Numbered from the stretch's first letter, positions 36,539 through 52,158 are shown. The stretch is DNA of 64,000 bases from Pseudomonas sp. 102515 (GCF_031085165.1 NZ_JAVHTY010000002.1:248001-312000); one strand, 5' to 3'. Notes: generated by a model from the letters alone, not told the origin. Program-made: numbers and translations.

Positions 36539-37489
36539 ATGAACCCGAACTATCTCGATTTCGAACAGCCCATCGCCGATCTCCAGGCCAAGATCGAAGA
36601 ACTTCGACTGGTCGGTAACGACAATGCGCTGAACATCAGTGACGAGATCGCCCGGTTGCAGGAGAAGAGCCAGGCGCTCACCAAGAGCATCTTCAGCGAC
36701 CTGTCCAGCTGGCAGGTGGCTCGTCTGGCCCGGCATCCGCTGCGTCCCTACACCCTCGACTACATCAGCTACCTGTTCAGCGATTTCGAAGAGCTGCACG
36801 GTGACCGCCACTTCGCCGACGATCCGGCCATCGTCGGGGGCATCGCCCGCCTGGAAGGCCGTCCGGTGATGATCATCGGTCACCAGAAGGGTCGTGAAGT
36901 ACGCGAGAAGGTCCGCCGCAACTTCGGCATGCCGCGTCCGGAAGGCTATCGCAAGGCCTGCCGCCTGATGGAAATGGCCGAGCGCTTCAAGATGCCGATC
37001 CTGACCTTCATCGACACCCCCGGCGCCTACCCGGGCATCGACGCCGAAGAGCGCGGCCAGAGCGAGGCCATCGCCTGGAACCTGCGGGTCATGGCGCGCC
37101 TGAAGACCCCCATCATCGCCACCGTGATCGGCGAGGGTGGTTCCGGTGGCGCCCTGGCCATCGGTGTCTGCGACCAGCTCAACATGCTGCAGCATTCCAC
37201 CTACTCGGTGATCTCGCCGGAAGGTTGCGCCTCCATCCTGTGGAAGACCGCCGAGAAGGCGCCCGATGCCGCCGAGGCCATGGGCATCACCGCCGAGCGG
37301 CTGAAGAGCCTGAATATCGTCGACCAGGTGATCGACGAGCCCCTGGGCGGTGCCCACCGCGATCCCCAGGCCATGGCCAACAGCCTGCGCAGCGCACTGC
37401 TGGAGCAGCTGGATGAACTCAAGGGCTACGACATGCCGGCGCTGCTGGACCGTCGTTACACGCGCCTGATGAGCTACGGCATTTCCTGA
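36539..37489 (+). CDS. accA: Acetyl-CoA carboxylase carboxyltransferase alpha subunit
   Basis: A 316-residue subunit that with AccD transfers the carboxyl group from biotin to acetyl-CoA, starting fatty-acid synthesis. It starts [21 protein letters not shown]; an ATG two codons upstream (36533) is possible but not typical. Family marks are [28 protein letters not shown], and the oxyanion region [15 protein letters not shown]. Lies between dnaE and tilS; a 140-base leader upstream has a 6-bp hairpin (36403-36419) but no clear promoter. Confidence 0.97.
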   Translation: MNPNYLDFEQPIADLQAKIEELRLVGNDNALNISDEIARLQEKSQALTKSIFSDLSSWQVARLARHPLRPYTLDYISYLFSDFEELHGDRHFADDPAIVGGIARLEGRPVMIIGHQKGREVREKVRRNFGMPRPEGYRKACRLMEMAERFKMPILTFIDTPGAYPGIDAEERGQSEAIAWNLRVMARLKTPIIATVIGEGGSGGALAIGVCDQLNMLQHSTYSVISPEGCASILWKTAEKAPDAAEAMGITAERLKSLNIVDQVIDEPLGGAHRDPQAMANSLRSALLEQLDELKGYDMPALLDRRYTRLMSYGIS

Positions 37490-37499
37490 TACCGCTGCC

Positions 37500-38802
37500 A
37501 TGAGTCTGCTGGACCGGCTGCACGCCCGCCTCGAGCGGCAGCCGCCCACCCGTCATTGGCGGGTGGGTTTTTCCGGCGGACTCGACTCGACCGTCCTGCT
37601 GCACCTCTTCGCGCGACTACGCGCGCACGGGCTGCTGGCCGACCTGCAGGCGGTGCACGTGCACCACGGGCTGCAGGCCGCGGCGGATGCCTGGGTCGCG
37701 CATTGCACCCGGGTCTGCCAGGAGTTGGCCATTCCTCTCGATATCCTGCACGTCTGCACCGATAGCGCTGCCAGTCTCGAGCGGGCTGCCCGCGAAGCGC
37801 GCTATGCCGCCTTCGCGCGGGTGCTGCCGAAGGATGGCTGCCTGGTGCTGGGCCAGCACCGTGACGATCAGCTGGAGACCCTGTTGCAGCGGCTGGTACG
37901 AGGCGCGGGCGTCAAGGGCCTGGCCGGTATGCCGGAGACCCGGTCGCTGGCTGCAGGTCGCCTCTGGCGCCCGCTGCTGGGCGAGCCCCGCGCCGCACTG
38001 CTGGCCTATGCCGAGGCCGAAGGGCTGGACTGGATCGAAGACCCCAGCAATGCCGATACCGGGCTGGATCGCAATTACCTGAGGCATGAGGTGCTGCCAC
38101 GGCTGCGCCAGCGCTGGCCGGGAGTCGATCTGGTCATGGCGCGCAGCGCCCGCCACCTGGCCGAAGCCGACGAACTGCTCGGCGAACTGGCCAGCCTGGA
38201 TCTGCAGTGGGCCCGACTCGTCGAACAGCCTTTCTCCTGGATTCCCTTGCCCAGTCTGGCCCTGGCGCCCTTGCAGAGCTTGAGCGAGGCCCGCCAGCGC
38301 AATGCCCTGCGCACCTGGCTGGGTGCGCTGACGCGCCAACCCGACAGCGCCCATTGGGCCGGCTGGCAGGCGGTGCGCGAGGCGGGCGCGGCCAGTGATC
38401 CCGTCTGGCGCCTCGAAGGCGGCAGTGTGCGCCGAGGGGCGGGACGGATCTGGTGGGTGCCGGACGCCTGGCAGGTCAGGCCGTCTCCCCAGGCGGTCGC
38501 CGCTCAGGTCAGCACCCTGGAACTGCGGGGCAATGGCCACCTGATCTTTATCGGGCAGGGCGCCGAAGCCGGCTGGCGGATCGGCTATCGCCAGGGGGGC
38601 GAGCGGCTGGTCGTACCCGGTCGCGGCAGTCGCGATCTCAAACGCCTGTTCAATGAGCGGGAGGTCCCGCCTTTCCTGCGCGGCCGTTTGCCGCTGCTCT
38701 GGCGAGGCGACGAACTGCTGGCCGTGGCCAATCTGCCCGGCCTGAGTGCTCTGCCAGGGGGAGGGCGGCTTGAGTGGCAGCCCGCAGACGGCATGGGTGG
38801 GT

Positions 38803-38816
<14 letters not shown>
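37500..38816 (+). CDS. tilS: tRNA(Ile)-lysidine synthetase TilS
   Basis: A 438-residue N-type PP-loop ATPase that converts C34 of the AUA-decoding tRNA-Ile to lysidine, changing both charging and codon reading. The PP-loop SGGLDST is at residues 25-31; GQHRDDQLETLLQRLVRGAGVKGLAGM and WIEDPSNADTGLDRNYLRHEVLP are the family signature segments. The C-terminal substrate-binding domain (about 360-438) carries RRLVVPGRGSRDLKRLF-type features. It starts 10 bases after accA. Confidence 0.95.
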
Positions 38817-42807
<3,991 letters not shown>

Positions 42808-42868
42808 GGGCTGTGCGACCGGGGAGCCGATGACTCGGGTCGTCGACTCCCATCACGTCCGACGGACC

Positions 42869-42920
42869 ACAGGATAGATGCCCAGTTTACAAACGTAGAG
42901 CTGGGCTTCTATCCTGTTTT
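42869..42920 (+). terminator. pyrG-kdsA-eno operon terminator
   Basis: A 17-bp inverted repeat with one mismatch (42869-42885 and 42901-42917; arms begin ACAGGATAGA and end TCTATCCTGT), a 15-base loop, and TTT after the right arm. It lies between eno and ftsB. The stem is less GC-rich than usual for terminators but very long, so a regulatory or processing role is also possible. Confidence 0.65.
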
Positions 42921-42973
42921 CGTCTCTGCCGCCGCCTTTGCGGCATCCGCCGTCCGCGAATCCGTTACCGCCC

Positions 42974-43252
42974 ATGCGAAGTCCCTACTGGCTGTTCCCC
43001 TTCCTGCTCCTGCTGCTCGGCGGTCTCCAGTATCGCCTGTGGGTCGGTGATGGCAGCTTCGCCCAGGTGCGCGAACTCAAGCAGCAGATCGCCGACCAGA
43101 ATGGTGAGAACAAGCGCCTGCTGGAGCGCAACGAGATCCTCGAAGCCGAGGTCGTCGAGCTCAAGAAAGGCATGGAGACCGTCGAGGAGCGTGCCCGCCA
43201 CGAACTCGGCATGGTCAAACAAGGCGAAACCCTCTTCCTGCAATCCAAATAA
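42974..43252 (+). CDS. ftsB: Cell-division protein FtsB
   Basis: A 92-residue bitopic inner-membrane protein of the FtsQBL divisome complex. One membrane segment (about residues 5-21, WLFPFLLLLLGGLQY) is followed by LWVGDGSFAQVREL and a periplasmic coiled coil with leucine heptads (LKQQIADQNGENKRLLERN), ending ERARHELGMVKQGETLF, the family's C-terminal signature. The start MRSPYWLF fits relatives; no good Shine-Dalgarno is seen. The stop overlaps ispD (TAATG). Confidence 0.94.
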   Translation: MRSPYWLFPFLLLLLGGLQYRLWVGDGSFAQVRELKQQIADQNGENKRLLERNEILEAEVVELKKGMETVEERARHELGMVKQGETLFLQSK

Positions 43253-43953
43253 TGTCCCTTCTGCCTTCCTTCTGGGCGGTCATCCCCGCCGCGGGCGTGG
43301 GTGCGCGGATGCGTGCCGACCGACCCAAGCAATACCTCGACCTGTGCGGCCGCAGCCTGCTGGAGCGCACCCTCGACTGTTTTCTCGACCATCCGCGCCT
43401 GCGTGGGCTGGCGGTGAGCCTGGCAGTGGAAGATCCCTGGTGGCCGACGCTGGCCTGTGCCCGCGACGCCCGTATCCTGCGCGCCCCGGGCGGTCGTGAG
43501 CGCGCCGACTCCGTGCTGGCCGGCCTGCTGCTGCTGAGCGAGCAGGGCGCCACCGAGGGCGACTGGGTACTGGTGCACGATGCCGCACGGCCCAATCTCT
43601 GCCGCGAGGATCTGGATCGGTTGCTGTCCGAACTGGCCCAGGACCCGGTGGGTGGTCTCCTGGGCGTGCCGGCGCGGGATACCCTCAAGCGCGTCGGCCA
43701 CGATGGCCGGGTGAGCGAAACCGTGGATCGCAGCCAGGTCTGGCTGGCCTATACGCCGCAGATGTTCCGCCTCGGCACCCTGCGAGATGCCCTGAGCGCC
43801 GGTCTGGCAGCCGGCGCCGCCATCACCGACGAGGCCTCGGCCATGGAGTGGGCGGGGCATGCGCCACGCCTGGTCGAAGGCCGGGCGGACAACATCAAGG
43901 TCACCACCCCCGAAGACCTGCAGCGGCTGCAACGGGTCTTCGCCGAGGCCTAG
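43252..43953 (+). CDS. ispD: 2-C-methyl-D-erythritol 4-phosphate cytidylyltransferase IspD
   Basis: A 233-residue MEP-pathway enzyme forming CDP-ME from MEP and CTP. The CTP-binding loop PAAGVGARMRADRPKQY is at residues 11-27; VLVHDAARP and the C-terminal NIKVTTPEDL are typical. It overlaps ftsB by one base. Its usual partner ispF is not adjacent: a regulator and two formaldehyde genes lie between (44.0-47.0 kb), as I recall for other Pseudomonas. Confidence 0.96.
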   Translation: MSLLPSFWAVIPAAGVGARMRADRPKQYLDLCGRSLLERTLDCFLDHPRLRGLAVSLAVEDPWWPTLACARDARILRAPGGRERADSVLAGLLLLSEQGATEGDWVLVHDAARPNLCREDLDRLLSELAQDPVGGLLGVPARDTLKRVGHDGRVSETVDRSQVWLAYTPQMFRLGTLRDALSAGLAAGAAITDEASAMEWAGHAPRLVEGRADNIKVTTPEDLQRLQRVFAEA

Positions 43954-43999
43954 GACTCAGGCCCGTCGCGGCCCTCGATCAGAAAGGTGAAAGTCGGGC

Positions 44000-44902
44000 T
44001 CAGCGTCCGGAGGGGGGGCGAGCGCCTGGGAGCGGGGTGCCCAGGCCCTGCTTGAGGTGTTCCACCAGCAGGCGAATCTTCGGTGAGAGAAAGCGCCGCT
44101 GCGGATAGAGGGCCCAGACCGCGCTGTTGGGCGGCTGACGATTGTCCAGCAGGGCGCGCAGCTCGCCGCGGGCCAGATACGGCAGGACGTAGTAGTCCGG
44201 CAACTGGCACAGGCCGAAGCCGCGCAGGGCGGCGTCGAGCACCGCCTGGCCGCTGTTGCAGCGCCAGGAGCCCTGGACCCGGTGCAGCACCTCGCGCTCG
44301 TTTTCGCGAAAGCTCCAGATGTCGCTGGTACCCACCAGGCAACGATGGCGACTCAGCTCGGACAGGGTATGGGGCGCGCCGAAGCGCTCCAGATAGCTCG
44401 GCGCTGCGCACAGATAGAGCTCGCGCGGCGCCAGGCGCGTCGCCACCAGGCGCGAGTCGGCCAGGCGACCCAGGCGGATGGCCAGGTCGTAGCCCTCGTG
44501 GAGCAGGTCGACGGTGCGGTTGGTCAGGTCCAGTTCCAGACTCACCTCGGGATGGCGGGCGAGGAAATCGTTGACCAGGGGTACGACGAAGCGCTCGCCA
44601 TAGGTCACGGCGCAGGTCATGCGGATCAGTCCCTTTGGCTGGCTGGAGAGATCGCTGACCTCGCGCAGGGCTTCGTCGCGCGCCTCCTGCAGACGGCGGC
44701 AGTGCTGCAGGAAGGTGTGACCGGCTTCGGTGAGGGCGACGCTGCGGGTGCTGCGATAGAGCAGGCGCGCCTGCAGACGCTCCTCCAGCCGTGCCACCTG
44801 ACGGCTGACGTGAGAAGTGGAGGTGCCCAGGCGATCGGCGGCCTGACCGAAGTGCAGGGTACTCGCCACGGCGACGAATTCGTCGATCCCCTCCCAACCC
44901 AT
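44000..44902 (-). CDS. LysR-family regulator divergent from adhC
   Basis: A 300-residue LysR-type regulator. The N-terminal helix-turn-helix is at about residues 3-60 (FVAVASTLHFGQAADRLGTS then HVSRQVARLEERL), followed by the two-lobe effector domain (about 90-295; IRMTCAVTYGERFVVP, GYDLAIRLGRL). Start MGWEGIDEF after AGGGAAA; the upstream open frame runs into adhC and is rejected. Position and orientation match the P. aeruginosa regulator of adhC-fghA (GfnR, from memory), so control of glutathione-dependent formaldehyde oxidation is the likely role, not proven here. Confidence 0.88.
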   Translation of the reverse strand: MGWEGIDEFVAVASTLHFGQAADRLGTSTSHVSRQVARLEERLQARLLYRSTRSVALTEAGHTFLQHCRRLQEARDEALREVSDLSSQPKGLIRMTCAVTYGERFVVPLVNDFLARHPEVSLELDLTNRTVDLLHEGYDLAIRLGRLADSRLVATRLAPRELYLCAAPSYLERFGAPHTLSELSRHRCLVGTSDIWSFRENEREVLHRVQGSWRCNSGQAVLDAALRGFGLCQLPDYYVLPYLARGELRALLDNRQPPNSAVWALYPQRRFLSPKIRLLVEHLKQGLGTPLPGARPPSGR

Positions 44903-44927
44903 GATTGTTTCCCTGTGGCAAAAATGA

Positions 44928-46118
<1,191 letters not shown>

Positions 46119-46163
46119 TCACCAGGCGGGCGCCCAGGGGCGCCCCCTGTTCGGGAGATGACC

Positions 46164-47012
46164 ATGAGTCTCGAACTGCTCTCCAGCAACAAGAGTTTCG
46201 GTGGCTGGCACAAACGCTATCGCCACCGTGCCCGTAGCCTCGACTGCGACATGACCTTCGCCGTCTACCTGCCGCCCCAGGCGGAAGCCCGCAGCGACCT
46301 GCCGGTGCTCTACTGGCTGTCGGGCCTGACCTGCACCGACGAGAATTTCATGCAGAAGGCCGGTGCCCAGCGCCTGGCCGCCGAGCTGGGCCTGGTGCTG
46401 GTGGCGCCGGACACCAGTCCGCGTGGCGAAGGCGTGCCGGACGATCCCGGGAAGGCCTGGGACTTCGGCCTGGGCGCCGGCTTCTACATCAATGCCACCC
46501 AGCAGCCCTGGGCCAAGCACTACCGCATGCACGACTATGTGGTGGAGGAGCTACCGGCGCTGATCGAGGCCAACTTCCCGGTCTCGGATCGCCGCGGCGT
46601 CAGCGGCCATTCCATGGGCGGCCACGGGGCCCTGATCTGCGCCCTGCGGCATCCGGGGCGCTATCGCTCGGTGTCGGCCTTCTCGCCCATCGTCAATCCG
46701 CTGGATTGCCCCTGGGGGCACAAGGCCTTTTCCAACTACCTGGGTGACGACCGCAGCAGGTGGGCGGAGTGGGATGCCTGCGCGCTGCTGGCCAAGGCCG
46801 AGGAGCGCCTGCCGCTGCTGGTCGACCAGGGCGAACAGGACAGCTTCCTCGCCGAACAGCTCAAGCCCCAGGCGCTGCAGCGGGCGGCGGAAGCCGCGGG
46901 TCATCCGCTGGAACTGCGTCTGCAACCGGGGTATGACCACAGCTATTTCTTCGTCGCCAGCTTCATCGACGACCACCTGCGGCATCACGCGGCGGTCCTG
47001 TCGACCCCCTGA
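46164..47012 (+). CDS. fghA: S-formylglutathione hydrolase
   Basis: A 282-residue esterase-D family serine hydrolase that releases formate and glutathione from S-formylglutathione. The catalytic triad is visible: Ser150 in GHSMGGHG, Asp226 in DQGEQDSF and His259 in GYDHSYFF. I chose ATG 46164 rather than 46158 because GGGAG sits directly against the earlier codon but at the right distance from the later one. It is cotranscribed with adhC, completing formaldehyde detoxification. Confidence 0.95.
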   Translation: MSLELLSSNKSFGGWHKRYRHRARSLDCDMTFAVYLPPQAEARSDLPVLYWLSGLTCTDENFMQKAGAQRLAAELGLVLVAPDTSPRGEGVPDDPGKAWDFGLGAGFYINATQQPWAKHYRMHDYVVEELPALIEANFPVSDRRGVSGHSMGGHGALICALRHPGRYRSVSAFSPIVNPLDCPWGHKAFSNYLGDDRSRWAEWDACALLAKAEERLPLLVDQGEQDSFLAEQLKPQALQRAAEAAGHPLELRLQPGYDHSYFFVASFIDDHLRHHAAVLSTP

Positions 47013-47078
47013 GGGCGACGGGAGCGGCCCCCAGCCGGTAGAATCGACGCCCTGTCATTTTCCAGGGCGTCTCTCTCC

Positions 47079-47552
47079 ATGCGCATAGGTCACGGTTTCG
47101 ACGTTCACGCCTTCGGCGAGGGCGATTTCATCACCCTCGGTGGCATTCGTATTCCCCACCACCATGGCCTGGTCGCCCACTCCGATGGCGACGTCCTGCT
47201 GCACGCCCTGGCCGACGCCCTGCTGGGCGCCGCCGCCCTGGGCGACATCGGCAAGCATTTCCCCGATACCGATCCGCGCTTCAAGGGCGCCGACAGCCGG
47301 GTGCTCCTGCGTCTTGTGGTCGGGCTGGTCCGTGAACAGGGCTGGAAGGTCGGCAACGTCGATGGCACCATCGCCGCCCAGGCGCCCAAGATGGCGCCGC
47401 ACATCGAGGCCATGCGCCAGGCCATCGCGGAAGACCTGCAGGTCGAACTGGGCCAGGTCAACGTCAAGGCCACCACCACCGAGCGCCTGGGTTTCGTCGG
47501 GCGCGAAGAGGGCATCGCCGTGCACGCCGTGGCCCTGCTGCTGCCGCTATGA
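47079..47552 (+). CDS. ispF: 2-C-methyl-D-erythritol 2,4-cyclodiphosphate synthase IspF
   Basis: A 157-residue trimeric MEP-pathway enzyme cyclising CDP-ME2P. Zinc ligands Asp8 and His10 ([10 protein letters not shown]) and His42 (the [11 protein letters not shown] segment) are present, as is the C-terminal [17 protein letters not shown]. It overlaps truD by four bases (ATGA) and begins the ispF-truD-surE-pcm-nlpD-rpoS run known across gammaproteobacteria. Confidence 0.97.
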   Translation: MRIGHGFDVHAFGEGDFITLGGIRIPHHHGLVAHSDGDVLLHALADALLGAAALGDIGKHFPDTDPRFKGADSRVLLRLVVGLVREQGWKVGNVDGTIAAQAPKMAPHIEAMRQAIAEDLQVELGQVNVKATTTERLGFVGREEGIAVHAVALLLPL

Positions 47553-48607
47553 CCGAAGACCAGCTGCTCGGGCCGCGCGCCCATGGCGAGCCCTGCGGCC
47601 AGGCGATCCTCAAGGCCAGCGCCGAGGACTTCCAGGTGGACGAGGTGCTGGACATCCCGCTGAGCGGTGATGGCGAGCACCTCTGGCTATGGGTCGAGAA
47701 GCGCGGCCTCAACACCGAGGAAGCCGTACGCCGCCTGGCGCGCGCCGCCGGTGTGCCGCAGCGGGCGATCAGCTTCGCCGGCCTCAAGGATCGCCAGGCC
47801 CTCACCCGCCAGTGGTTCAGCCTGCACCTGCCCGGCAAGGCCGATCCGGACCTGGCCGCCGCCTGCGACGAGACGCTGGTGATCCTCCAGCAAGGACGGC
47901 ATCGCCGCAAGTTGCAGCGTGGCGCCCATGCCGCCAATGGCTTCCGCCTGCGCCTGACCGGGCTCAAGGTCGATCCTGCATTGCTGGAAGCGCGCCTGCA
48001 GGCCATCGCCACCGGTGGCGTACCCAACTATTTCGGCCCGCAGCGCTTCGGCTACCAGGGCGGCAATCTGGCCGACGCCCAGGCGTGTGCCCGTGAGCAA
48101 CGCCTGCCCGAACAGCGCAATCGGCGTTCGCGGACCCTGTCCGCCGCGCGCAGCTGGCTGTTCAATCAGGTACTGGCCGGGCGTGTCGCCGATGGCTCCT
48201 GGAACCAGGCGCAGGAGGGCGATCTGCTGGCCTTCACCGACAGCCGCAGCCACTTTCCGGCGACCGCCGCCGATCTGGCGGATCCGCGCCTGGCGGCGCT
48301 CGATCTGCACCCCACCGGCCCACTGTGGGGCGCCGGTGAATCCCCGGTGCAGGGTCCGGCCGCCGCCCTGGAGCAGGAGGTGGCCAAGGCCGCCGCAGAG
48401 CTGCCCACCTGGCTGGCCGGTGCCGGCCTCTCGCATGAACGGCGCATCCTGCGCCTCCCCATCGGCGGCCTGACGTGGCATTATCCCGCTCCTGACATTC
48501 TGCAACTCGAATTCGTCCTGCCGGCCGGCTGTTTCGCCACCGCAGTGGTTCGCGAGCTGGTAACGCTTGGCGAGGCAGGGCAGACGGAACATCCATGCGA
48601 CTTCTGA
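47549..48607 (+). CDS. truD: tRNA pseudouridine(13) synthase TruD
   Basis: A 352-residue pseudouridine synthase acting on U13 of tRNA-Glu. The catalytic Asp is Asp81 in [10 protein letters not shown]; the inserted TRUD domain region includes [15 protein letters not shown]. The N-terminal [14 protein letters not shown] is typical. It starts within ispF and ends 13 bases inside surE, so the three are translationally linked. Confidence 0.95.
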   Translation: MTEDQLLGPRAHGEPCGQAILKASAEDFQVDEVLDIPLSGDGEHLWLWVEKRGLNTEEAVRRLARAAGVPQRAISFAGLKDRQALTRQWFSLHLPGKADPDLAAACDETLVILQQGRHRRKLQRGAHAANGFRLRLTGLKVDPALLEARLQAIATGGVPNYFGPQRFGYQGGNLADAQACAREQRLPEQRNRRSRTLSAARSWLFNQVLAGRVADGSWNQAQEGDLLAFTDSRSHFPATAADLADPRLAALDLHPTGPLWGAGESPVQGPAAALEQEVAKAAAELPTWLAGAGLSHERRILRLPIGGLTWHYPAPDILQLEFVLPAGCFATAVVRELVTLGEAGQTEHPCDF

Positions 48608-49350
48608 TCGCCAACGACGATGGGGTGCTGGCCCCCGGTATCGCCGCGCTGCATGCCGCGCTCTCCGCCCGTGCGGACTACGAGTGCCAGGTAGTCGCGC
48701 CGCTCTATGACATGAGCGGCGTGAGCAGTGCCCTGACGCTGGACCGCCCCCTGCATCCGCAGCGCCTGCCCAATGGCTTCCTGGGCGTCAACGGCACGCC
48801 TACCGATTGCGTTCACCTCGGCCTCAACGGGCTGCTGGAAGAGACGCCGGACATGGTGGTCGCCGGCATCAACCTGGGTGCCAACCTGGGCGATGACGTG
48901 CTCTATTCCGGCACCGTGGCCGCGGCCATGGAAGGGCGTTTCCTCAACCGCCCGGCGCTGGCCTTCTCGCTGGTGTCGCGCAGTGCCGACCACATGGCGG
49001 TGGCGGCCGAGATCGCTGCCCGCATCGTGGCCCTGCACGAGCGCTTCGCCCTGCCACCGCGCACCGTCCTCAACGTCAACATCCCGGATCTGCCGCTCGA
49101 GCAGATCAAGGGTCTGCAGCTGACCCGCCTGGGTCACCGCGCCCAGGCCAAGCCGCCGGTGCGCGAGGTCAATCCGCGTGGCAAGGCGGGCTACTGGATC
49201 TCGGTTTCCGGCGATGCGGTGGATGGCGGACCGGGCACCGACTTCCATGCCGTGCTGGAAGGCTATGTCTCGGTGACGCCGCTGCAGTTCGATCGCACCT
49301 TCCGCGAGGGCTTCGCTGGCCTGCAGGCCCTGACGGAGCTGCTGGCATGA
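48595..49350 (+). CDS. surE: 5'/3'-nucleotidase SurE
   Basis: A 251-residue metal-dependent phosphatase acting on nucleoside monophosphates and short polyphosphates, linked to stationary-phase survival. The start [16 protein letters not shown] carries the metal-binding Asp8-Asp9; [13 protein letters not shown] and the metal Asn of [25 protein letters not shown] follow. It overlaps truD upstream and pcm downstream (ATGA). Confidence 0.96.
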   Translation: MRLLIANDDGVLAPGIAALHAALSARADYECQVVAPLYDMSGVSSALTLDRPLHPQRLPNGFLGVNGTPTDCVHLGLNGLLEETPDMVVAGINLGANLGDDVLYSGTVAAAMEGRFLNRPALAFSLVSRSADHMAVAAEIAARIVALHERFALPPRTVLNVNIPDLPLEQIKGLQLTRLGHRAQAKPPVREVNPRGKAGYWISVSGDAVDGGPGTDFHAVLEGYVSVTPLQFDRTFREGFAGLQALTELLA

Positions 49351-50027
49351 CTCAGGGGCAAGAGCATATGCAAAGACACGGCATCGGCATGACCTCCCAG
49401 CGCACCCGGGAGCGCCTCATCCAGCGCCTCTACGAAGAGGGGCTGTCCAACGCCCAGGTGCTCGAGGTGATCCGCCGTACGCCGCGTCACCTGTTCGTCG
49501 ACGAGGCCCTGGCCCACCGGGCCTACGAGGACACGGCGCTGCCCATCGGCCACAACCAGACCATCTCCCAGCCGTTCATGGTGGCGCGGATGACCGAGCT
49601 GCTGCTCGCCGGCGGTCCCCTGGACAAGGTCATGGAAATCGGTACCGGCTCCGGCTACCAGACCGCCATCCTGGCGCAGACCGTGGAGCGGGTGTTTTCC
49701 GTGGAGCGCATCCAGTCGCTGCAGGACCGGGCCAAGGAGCGCCTGCTCGAACTCAATCTGCGCAACGTGGTGTTTCGCTGGGGCGATGGCTGGGAAGGCT
49801 GGCCGGCGCTGGCGCCCTACAACGGCATCATCGTCACCGCCGCGGCGCGGGAAGTGCCCCAGGCGCTGCTCGACCAGCTGGCACCCGGCGGTCGTCTGGT
49901 GATCCCGGTAGGCGTCGACGAGGAGCAGAAGCTCCTGCTGATCGTGCGCGAAGACGAAGGCTTCGTCCGCCACGAACTCAATGCCGTCCGTTTCGTGCCC
50001 CTGCTCAATGGACCCCTGGCCCAGTGA
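49347..50027 (+). CDS. pcm: Protein-L-isoaspartate O-methyltransferase
   Basis: A 226-residue SAM-dependent repair methyltransferase for isoaspartyl residues. SAM motif I is [14 protein letters not shown] (about residues 95-108); [14 protein letters not shown] and the post-motif VTAAAREVP are characteristic. The start overlaps the surE stop; a second ATG at 49368 (MQRHGIGM) is a plausible alternative and would shorten it by seven residues. Confidence 0.95.
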   Translation: MTQGQEHMQRHGIGMTSQRTRERLIQRLYEEGLSNAQVLEVIRRTPRHLFVDEALAHRAYEDTALPIGHNQTISQPFMVARMTELLLAGGPLDKVMEIGTGSGYQTAILAQTVERVFSVERIQSLQDRAKERLLELNLRNVVFRWGDGWEGWPALAPYNGIIVTAAAREVPQALLDQLAPGGRLVIPVGVDEEQKLLLIVREDEGFVRHELNAVRFVPLLNGPLAQ

Positions 50028-50140
50028 GCGACAGGGAACGTTACCCCGGTACCGCGCTCCAAGGCTGCCTGGCGGCTGCGGCCGCTTGAGGCCGGCGGGA
50101 TGGCCGGACGGTAGATGATCAGACTCTGCGGGAGGAACGG

Positions 50141-51055
50141 GTGAAGGCCCGAGCGCAAGGATTTCCAGGACGAGGGCGTTCAGGCTGGCTGGCGGGGGTG
50201 CTCGTGGCCCTGCTGCTGGCGGGCTGTTCGAGCAACGGTTCGCGAGCGCCGGTGGTCGACCGCGGCGATGGCCGCAACAGCGTGCCCCAGGTCACTTCCG
50301 GGCAGTATCGCGTCAAGCGCGGTGACACCCTGTTCTCCATCGCGTCCCGCAACGGCTGGGAATGGCGTGCCCTGGCGGCCCAGAACGGCCTCGGTGCGCC
50401 CTATGTCATCCATGTCGGTCAGGTGATCCGCTTCGGCAACGGCTCCAGCGCCAGTGCCAGTGGGTCCAGCCGGATCATCCGGCGTCCGGCGGCGGGATCG
50501 AGCACCACGGTGGCTTCCGCTCCGGCACCCGGTACTCCGGTGGCGACGCCGGTGCCCATCCCGCCGCCCGTCACCTCCGGTTCCACCGCCGCCACCCCGG
50601 TGATGACCCCCAATCTGCCCGCCGCGCCCCCGCCGACGCCGGTTACGCCCGCTCAGACGCCGACCCGTGATGTCCCCCAATCCGCGTCCGGTTGGGCCTG
50701 GCCGACGAAAGGTACGTTGATCAGCCGTTTCTCGGCCAGCAGCAGCCTAAACAAGGGAATAGACATCGCCGGCCAGGAAGGCCAGCCCGTGATGGCGGCC
50801 GCCGACGGCACCGTGGTCTATGCGGGAAACGGTCTACGCGGTTATGGTGAACTGGTTATCGTCAAACACAGCGAAACCTACGTCAGTGCCTACGGTCACA
50901 ATCGTAGGTTGCTGGTTCGGGAAGGTGAGCGTGTCAAGATAGGGCAGACGATTGCCGAGATGGGTTCGACCGGGACTGATCGGGTCAAGCTCCATTTCGA
51001 GATTCGCCGTCAGGGCAAGCCGGTGGATCCCTTGCAGTTTCTGCCCAATCGCTGA
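50141..51055 (+). CDS. nlpD: Lipoprotein NlpD, LysM / degenerate M23 amidase activator
   Basis: A 304-residue outer-membrane lipoprotein: lipobox LLLAGC with lipidated Cys29, a LysM peptidoglycan-binding domain (about 55-98, starting YRVKRGDTLFSIASRNGW), a Pro/Thr-rich linker (about 105-180), and an M23/LytM domain (about 190-304). The metal ligands are degenerate: the HxxxD position reads NKGID and the HxH before the last strand is missing, so it should be a non-enzymatic activator of an AmiC-like amidase, as known for NlpD. It begins at GTG 50141 after GGGAGG. In Pseudomonas the main rpoS promoter lies inside this gene. Confidence 0.93.
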   Translation: MKARAQGFPGRGRSGWLAGVLVALLLAGCSSNGSRAPVVDRGDGRNSVPQVTSGQYRVKRGDTLFSIASRNGWEWRALAAQNGLGAPYVIHVGQVIRFGNGSSASASGSSRIIRRPAAGSSTTVASAPAPGTPVATPVPIPPPVTSGSTAATPVMTPNLPAAPPPTPVTPAQTPTRDVPQSASGWAWPTKGTLISRFSASSSLNKGIDIAGQEGQPVMAAADGTVVYAGNGLRGYGELVIVKHSETYVSAYGHNRRLLVREGERVKIGQTIAEMGSTGTDRVKLHFEIRRQGKPVDPLQFLPNR

Positions 51056-51165
51056 TTCGCTAGGCGCCGACTCGATCCCGCAGCTTTTTGGGGGCGAGTC
51101 ATGGCGCATCGGCAACGTATCGATACGCCCTGGCTCGAAGCGCAGACGAGCAAGGGTTACTCAAG

Positions 51166-52158
51166 ATGATCCAGAACAAACAAGAAACCGAGTACGACCT
51201 CGGCGATGATGTCCTGCTTCTAGATTCCAATCCCTTCGGTGAGGAATCCGCCGATTCAGCCATGACCAAGGCGCTCTCCGGGCGCGGTAACCAGGTCTTG
51301 CCGGGGGCGAAACTGGCCGATTACGGCCGAGCGCTCGACGCCACTCAGCTCTATCTCAACGAAATCGGCTTCTCGCCGTTGCTGTCACCGGCGGAGGAAG
51401 TGCATTTCGCCCGTCTCGCCCAGCGCGGCGATCCCGCCGGTCGCAAGCGCATGATCGAAAGCAACCTGCGCCTGGTGGTGAAGATCGCCCGTCGCTACAT
51501 CAACCGCGGGCTGTCGCTGCTCGATCTGATCGAGGAGGGCAATCTCGGCTTGATCCGCGCCGTGGAAAAATTCGATCCCGAGCGAGGTTTCAGATTCTCC
51601 ACCTATGCCACCTGGTGGATCCGGCAGACCATCGAACGGGCGATCATGAATCAGACCCGCACCATTCGCCTGCCGATCCATGTGGTCAAGGAACTCAACC
51701 TGCACCTGCGCGCCGCACGCGAACTCACCCAGAAGCTCGATCACGAGCCTTCACCCGAGGAAATCGCGGCCCTGCTGGAAAAGCCGGTGGCGGACGTCAA
51801 GCGGGTGATGGGCCTCAACGAGCGGATCAGCTCGGTGGACATGGTCCTCGGCCCCGATTCCGACAAGACCCTGCTCGACACCCTGACCGACGACAGACCG
51901 ACCGATCCCTGCGAACTGCTGCAGGATTCGGATCTCAACCAGAGCATCGACCAGTGGCTGCTGGAGCTGCCGGAAAAGCAGCGCGAGGTGGTGGTGCGTC
52001 GCTTCGGCCTGCGTGGCCATGAAGCCTGCACCCTGGAAGAGGTCGGCCAGGAGATAGGGCTCACCCGCGAGCGGGTCCGGCAGATCCAGGTCGAGGCGCT
52101 CAAGCGGTTGCGCGAGATCTTCGAGCGCAATGGCCTGTCCAGTGACTCGCTGTTCTGA
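51166..52158 (+). CDS. rpoS: Stationary-phase sigma factor RpoS (sigma-38)
   Basis: A 330-residue sigma-70-family factor for stationary phase and general stress. Region 1.2 begins [16 protein letters not shown]; region 2 carries [38 protein letters not shown] and [11 protein letters not shown] (core binding and -10 recognition); region 4 has the helix-turn-helix [30 protein letters not shown] 51166 follows AAGGG. The first 55 residues ([15 protein letters not shown] onward) are variable in the family. A terminator lies 30 bases after the stop. Confidence 0.97.
   Translation: MIQNKQETEYDLGDDVLLLDSNPFGEESADSAMTKALSGRGNQVLPGAKLADYGRALDATQLYLNEIGFSPLLSPAEEVHFARLAQRGDPAGRKRMIESNLRLVVKIARRYINRGLSLLDLIEEGNLGLIRAVEKFDPERGFRFSTYATWWIRQTIERAIMNQTRTIRLPIHVVKELNLHLRAARELTQKLDHEPSPEEIAALLEKPVADVKRVMGLNERISSVDMVLGPDSDKTLLDTLTDDRPTDPCELLQDSDLNQSIDQWLLELPEKQREVVVRRFGLRGHEACTLEEVGQEIGLTRERVRQIQVEALKRLREIFERNGLSSDSLF

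Noticed and set aside
50820-50915. PsrA-type site or rpoS promoter inside nlpD
   Set aside because: GAAAC occurs twice and AACCTAC/GTAGGTT forms an inverted repeat (50875-50881, 50904-50910), but no clear GAAAC-N-GTTTC dyad or promoter pair can be defined by eye.
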